The position numbers were made by a program, and so were the translations under genes. From NCBI RefSeq assembly GCF_016583905.1, contig NZ_NRRY01000001.1:186001-250000 (forward strand): a DNA stretch of 64,000 nt, in the 5' to 3' direction. Of the stretch, positions 19,013 to 27,821 are shown one piece after another. This stretch comes from Lamprobacter modestohalophilus (GTDB lineage Bacteria > Pseudomonadota > Gammaproteobacteria > Chromatiales > Chromatiaceae). Position 1 is the first letter of the stretch. Each line of letters begins with the position of its first letter. The notes beneath the pieces were generated by a model that saw only the letters and a list, made by a program, of their open reading frames with translations, made no database searches and was not told the DNA's origin.

Positions 19013-19218
19013 AGGGGCGCTGCGGCCGATCGCCGACCGCCCTGATCTGACTGCCGGATCTGGCGAGCGCACCCAGGCTGGGAGAATCGGCTTGTCTTGT
19101 CCGGCGACCAGATTGAACCGCCATCGGCATGATCAAGACCCTTGTCAATCAGGCATTGCGATCCTCGATCGGCGCCTTAGTCATAGGGCCCGACGGCTCA
19201 AGCGCAGGCGCCAACAGC

Positions 19219-19608
19219 TCAGCGTTCCGCGAGCAGTTGCGCGAGTGCGCGCAGCAGGTCGGTCTCGGTGATGATCCCGACGATGTTATGACCGCCATCG
19301 GTCGACACGGGCAGGCAGCCGATCCGATCACTACGCATGCGCTCGACCGCGGCTGCAAGATCGGCATCGGGAGTGATGGTGGTGACTGGGCTGTGCATGA
19401 CCTCGCCGACCTCAGTCGGGGCCTCCTTGAAACAGCGTGCGGCCAATTGCAGATCGCGTCGGGTCAGGATGCCGATGACACCACCCTCGGCGTTGACCAC
19501 CGGTAGGTGGTGCAGATCGCGCTCCTGCATGATCTGGAACGCCTCTTGGTAGTCGGCGTTGGTTTCGATGGTAATTGGCGTTGCGGTCATATAGTCGCTG
19601 ACGTGCAT
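19219..19608 (-). CDS. CBS-domain pair protein
   Basis: A 129-residue protein consisting of two CBS motifs: HVSDYMTATPITIETNADYQEA with LPVVNAEGGVIGILTRRDL, then VMHSPVTTITPDADLAAA with LPVSTDGGHNIVGIITETDLL. CBS pairs bind adenosyl ligands such as AMP or ATP and act as energy sensors for a partner. No fused catalytic domain is present, so the partner must be separate. The start has GGAG 7 bp upstream. The following 260 bp (19609-19868) hold only short GATGGACGCTT-like duplications. Confidence 0.9.
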   Translation of the reverse strand: MHVSDYMTATPITIETNADYQEAFQIMQERDLHHLPVVNAEGGVIGILTRRDLQLAARCFKEAPTEVGEVMHSPVTTITPDADLAAAVERMRSDRIGCLPVSTDGGHNIVGIITETDLLRALAQLLAER

Positions 19609-19868
19609 GCTGGGTCTCCTCTGGGGTTTGATGTTGTGTTGTCGAGTCTAGGTCGTTGATGCACGGGCCGTCGATGCTCGATCGATGCTCGAGAGCGGCG
19701 CGTGACTGATTGTGGCGCATCCGCTGAATGCCTGCAGACTGGATGCGTGATGGACGCTTGATGGACGCTTGATGGATGATCGATGGATGCCCGCAGGGCC
19801 ATGCTTCCGGATCGGCAGGTGGAGTACCGCATCATTCGAGAACTGGTCGTCTGCGTTCATGCTGATGC

Positions 19869-21647
19869 CTACGCCTCCGCGTCCAACCGCCGCCAAATCA
19901 CCCGCTCGAGCCCGATCCCGACGACCGCGAACGGGCAAATCTCGTTAAGGCCGAAGCGTTTGCGCAGTGCCTTGCCGTAACGGCGCGCCTGCTCGCTCGC
20001 TGCGGCGAGTGCCTCGGCGACCGGCGCCGCGCATGCCAGGACCTCGGGCGTTTGCGCGCGTACCTGCTCGCCACTGAGTCCGAGTGCCTTCAGGCTGACG
20101 TATTTGAACTCCAGCACCAGATCCAGCGCCTGGAAACGGCGCATATCAGGGCGCACGATCAGCGCCAGATCGACATAGCCATGGTCGACCTCGGCCTCTG
20201 ACAGCGGTAGGTAGATGCGGTCATCGAACAGGAGCGTCAGAAAGGCCAATTTGACCGCGAGCTCATTGGTCCAGCGATAATCGCGATTGGAGAGCACCGG
20301 GTAGTAGCGTGATTCAATGAACGCGACCATCGATGTGAGATCGCCCTGCAGATAGACCTCTTCGGCGAGTGTCCGCGAGGTCTCTCGATCTTCGTAGGTG
20401 GTTAACCAGCGCTCATGCAGGCGTTCGATGTAGAGCCCGCGAGCGACCAGGTTAGGGATGCGCAGCAGGGTCTTGCCGAGCTTGCCCTGACCACCCAAGG
20501 TCAGCACGCCGAAATAGTAGAGCAGCGAGGCCATGAAGGGCTGATCCTTGACCGCATTCAGCATGTCCGCCACGCCGAAGCGCATCGCCAGTTGCGGGAT
20601 CGGCACGCCCTGTTCATCCGCAAGCGCTTGGATCAGTAGCTCCTCGCCATGCGGCAGTTGTGCGATGTAGACCAGCTTATTGCGGTCCATCGCCAGATTC
20701 TCATCGAGCAGCGGCTCGGGATACTCGCTGGTGTGCTGCAGATGCTTGAGGAAATACAGGCTGAGCGTCGGGTTGTAGATCCGCTCCTGGGACTTGGGGC
20801 TGAAGCAATAGCCGTTGTAGGCGGTGCGCATGGTCTCGAGCGCCTCGACCGCCGACCAGCTCGCGCCCTCGTCGGTCATGCGCGCGAGCATGGCCGTGAT
20901 CTCGGCCTCGGTGAAGCCGCACAGGCTGTTGAAGTCCGGGTTGAGATAGAGGTTCTCGGCAACGTTGTAGCCGCTGGTGATGTCGCTCATCACCACCGGT
21001 GAGACGCCGGTGATGAAGACGCGATCGAGCCCGAGGCCACCGGCGGCGGCCTTGACCGCCTTGAACACGGTCTTCAGCAGCCCCTCGCCATAGAGCAGGG
21101 CTTCATAGTGATCCTGCTTGCGCCCGGCCATCAGGACTTCGTTGGCAAAGTTATCGTACTCGTCGATCAGCAGGTAGAGCTTGTAGGGGGTTGCGCTCAG
21201 GGCGCGGAGCGTGGTGCGCCATGACGTCAGTGCATCCTCGGGATAGAGGTCGATCGCCTGTGGGAGCACGGCCTGATAGCGGTAGGCGAAGTCGCGCATG
21301 CAGTCATTGAGATGCCGATGGATCGCCGCCTCGATCTCATGCACACCACCCTGGGACTGGATCAGCGAGAAGTCCCACTTCATCACGAAGTAGCGGTTAT
21401 GCAGCGGCGTTGGATTGCGCCCAATGGCCAATGGGCCAAACAGCGCCTCGAAATCATTGGCTCGGTTCAGGTCGTAGTAATGCTCTAGCATCGAGAGCAG
21501 CAGGCTCTTGCCGAAACGCCGCGGGCGAATAAAGAGCAGTTGCCGACCGGCGGCCTCGAGCTGCGGGATGCGGTCGGTGCGATCCTGATAGAAATAGCCC
21601 TCTTGCCTGAGGGTGGCGAAGTCGCTGAGGCCGTAGGGGAAGAGCAT
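19869..21647 (-). CDS. AAA-ATPase/PD-(D/E)XK nuclease protein, divergent third copy
   Basis: A 592-residue relative of the two genes at 11-15 kb. Start at the ATG at 21647 (MLFPYGLSDFATLRQEG) because GGGAG lies 8-9 bp upstream and it aligns with the paralogues' start; the frame extends to 21698. P-loop RPRRFGKSLLLSMLEHYYDL, Walker B LYLLIDEYDNF, FITGVSPVVMSD, and a nuclease-like end VDLALIV...LEFKYV. It belongs to the larger subgroup that acts on unknown targets. Not part of the 11-15 kb duplication: amino-acid similarity is limited to motifs. Confidence 0.88.
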   Translation of the reverse strand: MLFPYGLSDFATLRQEGYFYQDRTDRIPQLEAAGRQLLFIRPRRFGKSLLLSMLEHYYDLNRANDFEALFGPLAIGRNPTPLHNRYFVMKWDFSLIQSQGGVHEIEAAIHRHLNDCMRDFAYRYQAVLPQAIDLYPEDALTSWRTTLRALSATPYKLYLLIDEYDNFANEVLMAGRKQDHYEALLYGEGLLKTVFKAVKAAAGGLGLDRVFITGVSPVVMSDITSGYNVAENLYLNPDFNSLCGFTEAEITAMLARMTDEGASWSAVEALETMRTAYNGYCFSPKSQERIYNPTLSLYFLKHLQHTSEYPEPLLDENLAMDRNKLVYIAQLPHGEELLIQALADEQGVPIPQLAMRFGVADMLNAVKDQPFMASLLYYFGVLTLGGQGKLGKTLLRIPNLVARGLYIERLHERWLTTYEDRETSRTLAEEVYLQGDLTSMVAFIESRYYPVLSNRDYRWTNELAVKLAFLTLLFDDRIYLPLSEAEVDHGYVDLALIVRPDMRRFQALDLVLEFKYVSLKALGLSGEQVRAQTPEVLACAAPVAEALAAASEQARRYGKALRKRFGLNEICPFAVVGIGLERVIWRRLDAEA

Positions 21648-21712
21648 GCCATCAACTCCCTTCAGTGTTGCCAGCGCCGCGGCATCATTCGGCGGCAAAG
21701 CGGTTTGATGCC

Positions 21713-21820
21713 GAACTGAATGCTGACTTGAATGCTGAAATGAATGCCGGCCTTGATGCTGGCCTTGATGGCGGCCATCATGCTCGACTTAATACCGACC
21801 TGACGGCTGATCTGATTTCG
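21713..21820. repeat. Degenerate 12-bp tandem array
   Basis: Nine 12-mers with a GAACTGAATGCT-like unit (GACTTGAATGCT, GAAATGAATGCC, GGCCTTGATGCT and drifted forms). The array runs across the 3' end of the DUF2867 gene, whose stop at 21789-21791 falls inside it, so the array partly sets that protein's C-terminus. Confidence 0.75.
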
Positions 21821-23438
21821 GATGCTTGGCGTGCCCCTCGGCGCGCTGGCAGATCGCCTTGGCGGTGCCGCCGAAGATGAACTGGTGTGCTGGCTGGAAG
21901 CTATACCAGTAGGCAAGGCCCCAGACCCCGGCTGGATGCCAATAAGCCGTGATGCTGAGCTTGGTGCCGCCATCGGCGCGCGGCTCTAGGTCAAACTCCA
22001 ACATCCCGGCGCCGGGTGCGCGCATGCCAAAGGCCAAGCTCAGGCGCCGTTCCGGCTCGAGGCCGATGACGCTCCAGGAGCCGATGCGATCGCCAACGCG
22101 CAGATCGCTCGGATGGCGCCGGCCATGCTGCCCGCCAGGACCGCCGGCGAGCCGATCCATTAGGTCGCGCAGCTGCCAGAGGCCGTTCATGTAGTACCAG
22201 CCGTCGTCGCCGCCGATCCTAGAGACCACCCCCCAGACCGCGCTCGGTGGCGCCTTAGTCTCGGCGTTGCCACCGGCGCGTTTGGCGTAGTAGGCGTAAT
22301 CGATGCGTTGTTGACGCACGGCAAAGGCTCCTTCAATCCAGCGCGCGACGACGGGTGCACTCTCACGCTCGGCCGCGAACACCGCCTCGACCGCCTCGCG
22401 GAAGCCGAGTAGTTGTTGTGGCACCAGGCGCTTCAGCTCGGCGTCGTCGGCAGAAAAGTCGTGTTTGAGGCCGCCGATGAGGGCACGGGCGATGTTGGTC
22501 GGTACCGCGGTGATGAAGCGCAGCCAATAGGCTGAGAGGGTCGGCGTGAGCACCGGCACCGGGATGATCAGCGGCGGACGACGGCCGCCGACCTCGGCCA
22601 GGATACGCATCATCTCCCGGTAGGTGAGGGTCTCTGGGCCGCCGGCATCGAAGATGCGACCCTCGGCGGCGTCGATCTGCGGCAGTCGCACCAGGTACAT
22701 CAGCAGGTTGTCCAGCGCCAGCGGCGGTGACTTGGACTGCACCCAGCGTGGCGTGATCATCACCGGCAAGTGGTAGACCAGATCGCGCATCACCTCAAAG
22801 GCGGCCGAGCCGGGGCCAGCGATGATGCCGGCGCGCAGCTCGGTCACTGGCACTGAGCCGCGGCGCAGCACCTCGCCAGTGTCGCGTCGCGAGACGATGT
22901 GCTCGCTCTCGGCGTCGTCCGGAACCAGCCCACCGAGATAGACGATGCGCTTGACCCCGGCACGCTCGGCGGCGGCGGCAAAGTTGGCCGCGGCCTCTAG
23001 GTCGATCCGGCCGAAATCTTTTCCAGCGGCCATCGAGTGAACCAAATAGTAGGCGATCTCGATCCCGGCAAGCGCCTGATCCAGACTCGCTGGGTCGAGC
23101 GCATCGGCGGCGACGCAGTCAACGCCCTCCCAGCCACGCGCCTTCAGCACCGAGGGATTGCGGCTGCTCGCACGTACCCTGATGCCCTCGTCCAGCAGAC
23201 GCGGAACCAGGTGGCTGCCGATATAGCCGCTGGCGCCAAAGACTAGGCAGCCCGCTGATGCATCATCGCCCCGCTCGCGCTTAGCCTGCTCGCGCTTAGT
23301 CTGCTGGCACTCAGCCTGCTCACGCTCAGCCTGCTGGCCCGCTTCGCTCTGTTCGCTTTCAATGCGATGGCCCGCTTCGCGCCGTTCGCGCTCAACCTGT
23401 GACGTTGCCTGCGAGGGTTGGTCGGCCGTTTGAGTCAT
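21789..23438 (-). CDS. NAD(P)-binding SDR-like protein with DUF2867 domain
   Basis: A 549-residue protein. Residues ~1-58 are a Glu/Arg/Gln-rich leader made by a 15-bp DNA repeat. The NAD(P)-binding fold begins at GCLVFGASGYIGSHLVPRLL (GASGYIG), continues as an atypical SDR through GGPETLTYREMMRIL, and the C-terminal ~150 residues are the DUF2867 part (GGDDGWYYMNGLWQLRDLMDRL and LEFDLEPR). Such fusions are common in bacteria and are annotated as oxidoreductases without a known substrate. The last residues lie in the 12-bp array. A real start after the leader repeats is possible. Confidence 0.85.
   Translation of the reverse strand: MTQTADQPSQATSQVERERREAGHRIESEQSEAGQQAEREQAECQQTKREQAKRERGDDASAGCLVFGASGYIGSHLVPRLLDEGIRVRASSRNPSVLKARGWEGVDCVAADALDPASLDQALAGIEIAYYLVHSMAAGKDFGRIDLEAAANFAAAAERAGVKRIVYLGGLVPDDAESEHIVSRRDTGEVLRRGSVPVTELRAGIIAGPGSAAFEVMRDLVYHLPVMITPRWVQSKSPPLALDNLLMYLVRLPQIDAAEGRIFDAGGPETLTYREMMRILAEVGGRRPPLIIPVPVLTPTLSAYWLRFITAVPTNIARALIGGLKHDFSADDAELKRLVPQQLLGFREAVEAVFAAERESAPVVARWIEGAFAVRQQRIDYAYYAKRAGGNAETKAPPSAVWGVVSRIGGDDGWYYMNGLWQLRDLMDRLAGGPGGQHGRRHPSDLRVGDRIGSWSVIGLEPERRLSLAFGMRAPGAGMLEFDLEPRADGGTKLSITAYWHPAGVWGLAYWYSFQPAHQFIFGGTAKAICQRAEGHAKHPKSDQPSGRY
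23272..23346. repeat. 15-bp tandem array in the DUF2867 gene
   Basis: Five 15-mers resembling TGCTCGCGCTTAGTC/TGCTCACGCTCAGCC. On the minus strand they encode the EREQAECQQTKREQAKRERG-like leader of the oxidoreductase. Confidence 0.85.
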
Positions 23439-23541
23439 TAGTGCCTCCGGATTAGGGACCTTCCGCCAATATCCTGAACCAGTTTGTATGCTCGGCGGTC
23501 AACATGACTTTGGGGCCGTCAAGCAACCTAGTACTCGCCGC

Positions 23542-24567
23542 TCAGGGTGTTGGTCCGGTGCCTGGCCGTTGCGTTTCAAGCCAACTGCTGATGGCCGCCT
23601 CAACCTGGTCCGGGCATTCCTCTTGTGGCAGGTGGCCGCAGCCGGGAAGCTGGACTAGGGTTGCATTCGGCAGCGCATCGGCGGTGGCCTGGGTGTCGCT
23701 CACCGGGACGATCTGATCGGCATCGCCGGTCAGCACCAGCACCGGCTGCTCGATCTCCCCGAGCCGTTCAGCGATGGTCACCGGGTCGGTCAGGGAGCGC
23801 TGCAGCAGGGCACCCCAGGCCAGATCCCAGCCAGCCATCAGCCGATGTGCGCCAGTCAGTGCACGTCGCTCTTCATCGATCTTCGCCGTGTCGGCGTAAG
23901 AGTAATCGAGCAGCGGGCTGTTGCGACCGAGGTAGCGCGCCAGCCCCAGCGAGACGCGTTGCATTTGCGGCAGACCGACCAGCCAATCCGGCAGCATCGG
24001 CCGCTTCGAGTACACCCAGGGGGCGATTAGAATTAGTCCGGAGACACGCTCGGGCGCGGCCAGGGCGGCCTCCAAGGCGAGGGTACCGCCTGAGGAGTTG
24101 CCGACCAGGATCAGCTGCTCAAGCTCCAGCGCGTCGGCGAGTGCGAATAACTGCTCCAGGGCGGCGGCTTTGCTGTAGATGTCCGAGGACTGCTGCGCAA
24201 TCTCTGGCACCCGTTTGGCGCTGAGGCCATAGGGAAGCTGGTCGTAAGCGACGACCCGACCGTATTGCGCGAACAGATCGAGCAACTGGCTCCAGGTGAA
24301 GAGGTTGAAGGTGAAGCCGTGCAGGAGCATGAAGGCCGGCCCCGGCGTCTCCTCGTCAAGCCTTGCGATGAAGTGGAACTCCTGGGGCTCATCAGCGCCG
24401 GTCGGCAGGGCAATGAAACGGCTTTCGGGTGCGGCTACCAGTTCGGCATCGGTGACCCCCGGAGCCGGGCTCGGGCTGACGATGAAGGGGCCGACTGCGA
24501 TCGTGAGCAGCCCTAGTAAGACGACCAGGATCAGCAGACTCAGCAGGATGCGCAGAAATGTTCGCAT
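23542..24567 (-). CDS. Membrane-anchored alpha/beta hydrolase
   Basis: A 341-residue protein with an N-terminal hydrophobic helix (ILLSLLILVVLLGLLTIAV), then an alpha/beta-hydrolase fold. Oxyanion HGFTFN, nucleophile elbow GNSSGG, acid in LTGDADQIVP and His in GCGHLPQEE complete the Ser-Asp-His triad. Likely an esterase or lipase-type enzyme facing the periplasm. It is preceded on its 5' side by a 200-bp gap shared divergently with the L,D-transpeptidase, where promoters for both must lie. Substrate unknown. Confidence 0.88.
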   Translation of the reverse strand: MRTFLRILLSLLILVVLLGLLTIAVGPFIVSPSPAPGVTDAELVAAPESRFIALPTGADEPQEFHFIARLDEETPGPAFMLLHGFTFNLFTWSQLLDLFAQYGRVVAYDQLPYGLSAKRVPEIAQQSSDIYSKAAALEQLFALADALELEQLILVGNSSGGTLALEAALAAPERVSGLILIAPWVYSKRPMLPDWLVGLPQMQRVSLGLARYLGRNSPLLDYSYADTAKIDEERRALTGAHRLMAGWDLAWGALLQRSLTDPVTIAERLGEIEQPVLVLTGDADQIVPVSDTQATADALPNATLVQLPGCGHLPQEECPDQVEAAISSWLETQRPGTGPTP

Positions 24568-24770
24568 AGGTTAGTGGTGCGGCAAGCAGGGTGAAATTTT
24601 GGTGTGGTCAGGGCAGGACGGATGCTAGCACAGGCGTCTTTCCGGTCTCTTGAGGCGGTTTTGTTGGGAACTGCGAGTTGGGCCTGACGGCGCGCTATCT
24701 CGAACGCTGTCATTTTAGTAGAATTGGCCTCAGGTTTATTTCTTAACTCTCTCGTTCAAGGCGATTAACG

Positions 24771-25382
24771 ATGATCGATCGCTGGTTTTTTCTGGGCCTC
24801 GGTGTGGCCTCGTCAGACGTTGCTCGGGGCAGGCTTAGGTGGTGCTCCGCTGGCGGACAGCGACTGCAGTGGCTGCTCGCGCTGATGATTGCTCTGGTGA
24901 TTGCTGGGTTGAGCGCGGGCTGTGCGTCAAAGCCAGCCACGTCGACGAGCCCGTACGTTGATCGGGTGCTAGTGAAGAAGTCTGAGCGCACCATGGAGCT
25001 GCATAAGGACGGTGCCGTCTATCGCACTTATCGAATCTCGCTGGGTGATCAGCCCCGCGGCCACAAGTTTCAGGAGGGCGACGAGCGTACTCCGGAAGGC
25101 AACTATGAGCTGGATTGGCGTAATCCGAACAGCTCGTTCTACAAATCCATCCATGTGTCCTATCCCAACGACCTCGATCGCACGGTCGCACGCTCGCTCG
25201 GGGTCTCGCCGGGCGGCATGATCATGATCCATGGTCTGCCCAACTGGCTCTCGTCGCCCCGTCTGGCCGAGGAATATCGGCGCAGCGACTGGACCGACGG
25301 TTGCATCGCGGTAGGCAACGAAGAGATGGATGAGATCTGGCGACTGGTCCGAGATGGCACGCCGATCACCATCTTGCCTTAA
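24771..25382 (+). CDS. L,D-transpeptidase lipoprotein (YkuD domain)
   Basis: A 203-residue protein with a hydrophobic segment ending in lipobox LSAGC (about residues 36-51) and a YkuD domain. The active-site motif is present: MIHGLP, then SDWTDGCIAVGNEEMDEI, with catalytic Cys in DGCIAV. Such enzymes form 3-3 cross-links in peptidoglycan or attach lipoproteins to it. The 35-residue polar stretch before the hydrophobic segment is long, so a later start is possible, but no ribosome site decides it. Its TAA stop is shared with the left end of a dispersed repeat. Confidence 0.88.
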   Translation: MIDRWFFLGLGVASSDVARGRLRWCSAGGQRLQWLLALMIALVIAGLSAGCASKPATSTSPYVDRVLVKKSERTMELHKDGAVYRTYRISLGDQPRGHKFQEGDERTPEGNYELDWRNPNSSFYKSIHVSYPNDLDRTVARSLGVSPGGMIMIHGLPNWLSSPRLAEEYRRSDWTDGCIAVGNEEMDEIWRLVRDGTPITILP

Positions 25383-25434
25383 GCTGATGCTGACGCGATT
25401 GATCGACCGGGGTGGCGTGGCGCCATGAGCGTTA
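25382..25434 (+). repeat. CGTTA-ended dispersed repeat, diverged type 1
   Basis: Left end TTAAGC, part hairpin TGACGCGATTGATC, CCGGGG, hairpin TGGCGTGGCGCCA, right end GAGCGTTAGGC. Its left TTAA contains the stop codon of the L,D-transpeptidase gene. Confidence 0.75.
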
Positions 25435-25576
25435 GGCTTGGCTCGTCCTGCCGCAGATCTGCTGAGACTTGGCGGTCTTAGGAGCCGATCATGTTGGCAT
25501 GGCGGCGCTTGGTTCATACTTGTCCCGATCTGAAGCATAACGGTGGATGCCGTCAGCCGGCGGTGGAGAAAGACAG

Positions 25577-25702
25577 ATGTTGTTCGCGCTATTTTGGATC
25601 TTGGTCGGGCTCGTCATCGGCTGGAATCTTCCCCAGCCACCCTGGGCCAAGGAGCTGCAGGATAAGGTCGTGGGCGTGGTTAAGGCAGCGCTTGGCAAGT
25701 AA
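25577..25702 (+). CDS. 41-residue single-pass membrane protein
   Basis: ATG at 25577 with GGAG 9 bp upstream, stop at 25700. The protein begins MLFALFWILVGLVIGWNLPQP, one membrane helix, followed by an amphipathic tail PWAKELQDKVVGVVKAALGK. The frame is short but has a proper ribosome site, and the codon use matches neighbours. It sits between the L,D-transpeptidase and lptM genes. I know no function; the shape resembles small inner-membrane regulators or stabilisers. Confidence 0.6.
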   Translation: MLFALFWILVGLVIGWNLPQPPWAKELQDKVVGVVKAALGK

Positions 25703-25720
25703 AAAACGCGATCTCGGTTG

Positions 25721-25746
25721 ATCCCCGGCTCGAGCCGGCCGGGGAT
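25721..25746 (+). terminator. Hairpin after the 41-residue gene
   Basis: Perfect stem ATCCCCGG/CCGGGGAT with an inner CTCGAG palindrome, 19 bp after the stop. There is no T-run, so it may be a weak or Rho-assisted terminator, or a 3' stabilising structure. Confidence 0.4.
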
Positions 25747-25822
25747 ATCGTCGCACTGGTCTCGGCCCCCGGAGGTGCCGGGGTCGCTTGCTCGATCACT
25801 CGCGATCAGACACTATTCACGC

Positions 25823-26044
25823 ATGCACTGCTGGGCCCGTTATCTGCTGTATCTGATCATCGCAACCCTTGCGCTGGGCCAGATGGTGACCGCCTGTGGT
25901 CAAACGGGTCCGTTGTATCTGCCAGACGATGACGCCGAAGCCCGGAGTCAATCAGCGCCGGTACCTGGTCCGGACACCTCCAACGAAGGCCTCGAGGCAC
26001 TCGATGATGTGCCGGTCGTCCCGCCCGAGCCGGATAATTTTTGA
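25823..26044 (+). CDS. lptM: LptM-like lipoprotein (YifL family)
   Basis: From the ATG at 25823, 73 residues. Signal helix YLLYLIIATLALGQMVT, lipobox TAC followed by GQTGPLYLPDD, the mark of the YifL/LptM family. In Escherichia coli LptM helps LptD mature in the BAM complex and lies in the dapF region; here it precedes lysA-dapF as in other gammaproteobacteria. The ribosome site is poor and the longer frame (to 25718) has no better one. The acidic tail after residue 50 (DDDAEARSQ, PEPDNF) varies in the family. Confidence 0.85.
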   Translation: MHCWARYLLYLIIATLALGQMVTACGQTGPLYLPDDDAEARSQSAPVPGPDTSNEGLEALDDVPVVPPEPDNF

Positions 26045-26053
26045 CCGATTGTT

Positions 26054-27412
26054 ATGGATCATTTCGTCTACCAAGGTGATCAGCTCTGTGCCGAAGAGGT
26101 GCCACTACGGACCATCGCCGAGCGTTTCGGGACTCCCTGTTACGTCTACTCGCGTGCGACCCTGACCCGGCACTGGCAGGCCTTCGATGACGCCTTTGGA
26201 TCGCGCCCACACCTGATCTGCTTCGCGGTCAAGGCCAACTCCAACCTGGCCGTCCTGAATCTGCTCGCGCGCTTGGGTGCGGGTTTCGATATTGTCTCGG
26301 TTGGCGAGCTGGAGCGCGTGCTGGCAGCGGGCGGCCGGCCAGACAAGGTGATCTTCTCTGGCGTCGGCAAGCGTGCCGATGAGATCCGCCGCGCGCTCGA
26401 GATCGGTATCCGCTGTTTTAACGTCGAGTCGGAATCTGAGCTGGCGCGGATCAACGCCATTGCGTTAGAGACGGGCGCTGTGGCGCCGATCTCGATCCGA
26501 GTCAATCCCGACGTCGACGCCCAGTCCCATCCCTACATCTCGACCGGGCTGAAAGAGAACAAATTCGGCATCGACATCCAGGCCGCGGAAGCGGTGTATC
26601 GCCATGCGGCCGAGCTGCCCGGGCTGCGCGTGGTCGGGATCGATTGCCATATCGGCTCGCAACTGACCAGCCTTGGCCCCTTCATCGACGCGCTGGACCG
26701 GGTGCTGCTGCTCGCTGACCGGCTCGCTGAGCAGGGCATACCGATCAAGCATCTGGATTTGGGCGGTGGTCTTGGCATCCGGTACACCGACGAAAAGCCG
26801 CCGTTGCCCGATGCCTATGCGGCCGCGCTCTGCGAGCGGCTCGGCGCGCGTTCGGTTGAGGTCATCCTTGAGCCAGGCCGGGCGATTGCTGGGAATGCGG
26901 GTGTGCTGTTGACGCGGGTCGAATATCTCAAGCCGACGCCGACACATCGCTTCGCCATCGTCGATGCCGCGATGAACGATCTGTTGCGCCCGGCCCTCTA
27001 CGGGGCTGAGCAGGAGATTGTGCCGGTGCAACGGCCGCGTGCTGATCTGTCGGCGAAGCACTCGATCGCGGACCCTGGCGACCCGCAGAGCGAGCAGAGG
27101 GTTGAACCGATAGTCGATCCAACAGCCGATCTGCCAGTCGATCTAATAGTCGATCCAACGGCTGAGCTTTATGAGGTCGTCGGCCCAGTCTGCGAGACTG
27201 GCGACTTTCTCGGCCGGGCGCGTCGGTTGGCGCTGGCAGAAGGCGATCTGCTCGCGATCCGCGGCAGCGGTGCCTATGGGTTCTCGATGAGCTCGAACTA
27301 CAACAGCCGACCACGCGCTGCCGAGGTGATGGTTGACGGCGATCAGGCCCATCTGGTCCGTCGGCGAGAGTCGCTTCCTGAGCTGTTCGCCGGCGAACAG
27401 GTCCTCCCATGA
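26054..27412 (+). CDS. lysA: Diaminopimelate decarboxylase
   Basis: 452 residues; LysA of this group is usually ~415. PLP-binding FAVKANSNLAVL, the glycine-rich GGGLGIRY, GIDCHIGSQL, EPGRAI, and the C-terminal VGPVCETGDFLG and GAYGFSMSSNYN are all intact, so the enzyme should make lysine from meso-DAP. The extra ~40 residues lie between IVPVQRPRA and ELYEVVGPVCE and come from a 36-bp duplication (ATAGTCGATCCAAC at 27110 and 27146) coding IVDPTADLPVDL-like units. It overlaps the methyltransferase remnant by 4 bp. The insertion is probably a surface loop. Confidence 0.95.
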   Translation: MDHFVYQGDQLCAEEVPLRTIAERFGTPCYVYSRATLTRHWQAFDDAFGSRPHLICFAVKANSNLAVLNLLARLGAGFDIVSVGELERVLAAGGRPDKVIFSGVGKRADEIRRALEIGIRCFNVESESELARINAIALETGAVAPISIRVNPDVDAQSHPYISTGLKENKFGIDIQAAEAVYRHAAELPGLRVVGIDCHIGSQLTSLGPFIDALDRVLLLADRLAEQGIPIKHLDLGGGLGIRYTDEKPPLPDAYAAALCERLGARSVEVILEPGRAIAGNAGVLLTRVEYLKPTPTHRFAIVDAAMNDLLRPALYGAEQEIVPVQRPRADLSAKHSIADPGDPQSEQRVEPIVDPTADLPVDLIVDPTAELYEVVGPVCETGDFLGRARRLALAEGDLLAIRGSGAYGFSMSSNYNSRPRAAEVMVDGDQAHLVRRRESLPELFAGEQVLP

Positions 27413-27816
27413 AGCGGACCCTGGAGCCCGAGCTGATGGACATCCAGGTCCAGGCCGAGGCCTACACGGCCCACCATCTTTCTTTTGCTGCAGCCGATCT
27501 CGACCGGCAGCCCGAGCTTGCGAGTCGCGCCCGTTTGCTCTGCGACAAGCTTCCCTCGCCGCGGCTTGAGACCCTGACCTACGATCTGCCGCGGGCGGCC
27601 TCGAGAGTCACTGCCACAGCCCTGGTTGAGCGCTACACGCGCTGCGCCTCCCCGGTTCTGCGCCAGGATGTTCATTATTCGCTGTTTGCGGCCTTACAGC
27701 AGCATGAGGTTGAGGAACAGTTGCGCGAGGAAGATTTCCAGCTATCGCTCTCGGTCCCAGTCGTCGGTGACCGCCATCGCGCGCGCCATCCTGCGGTCTG
27801 GGGCAGGCGGTCCTAG
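27409..27816 (+). pseudogene. Internally deleted SAM-dependent methyltransferase
   Basis: Open frame of 135 codons but only the two ends of a class I methyltransferase remain. The N-terminus MKRTLEPELMD...AEAYT is the usual start of a family of ~210 residues, and the C-terminus resumes at DLPRAASRVTATALVERY...PVLRQDVHYSLFAALQ, ending [19 protein letters not shown]. The SAM-binding core with its Gly-rich loop (roughly 80 residues) is missing, replaced by ~25 unrelated residues. It cannot bind SAM in the normal way. The family member between lysA and dapF may have been functional in an ancestor; here the frame survives because it overlaps lysA and runs up to dapF. Confidence 0.65.
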
Positions 27817-27821
27817 TGCAG

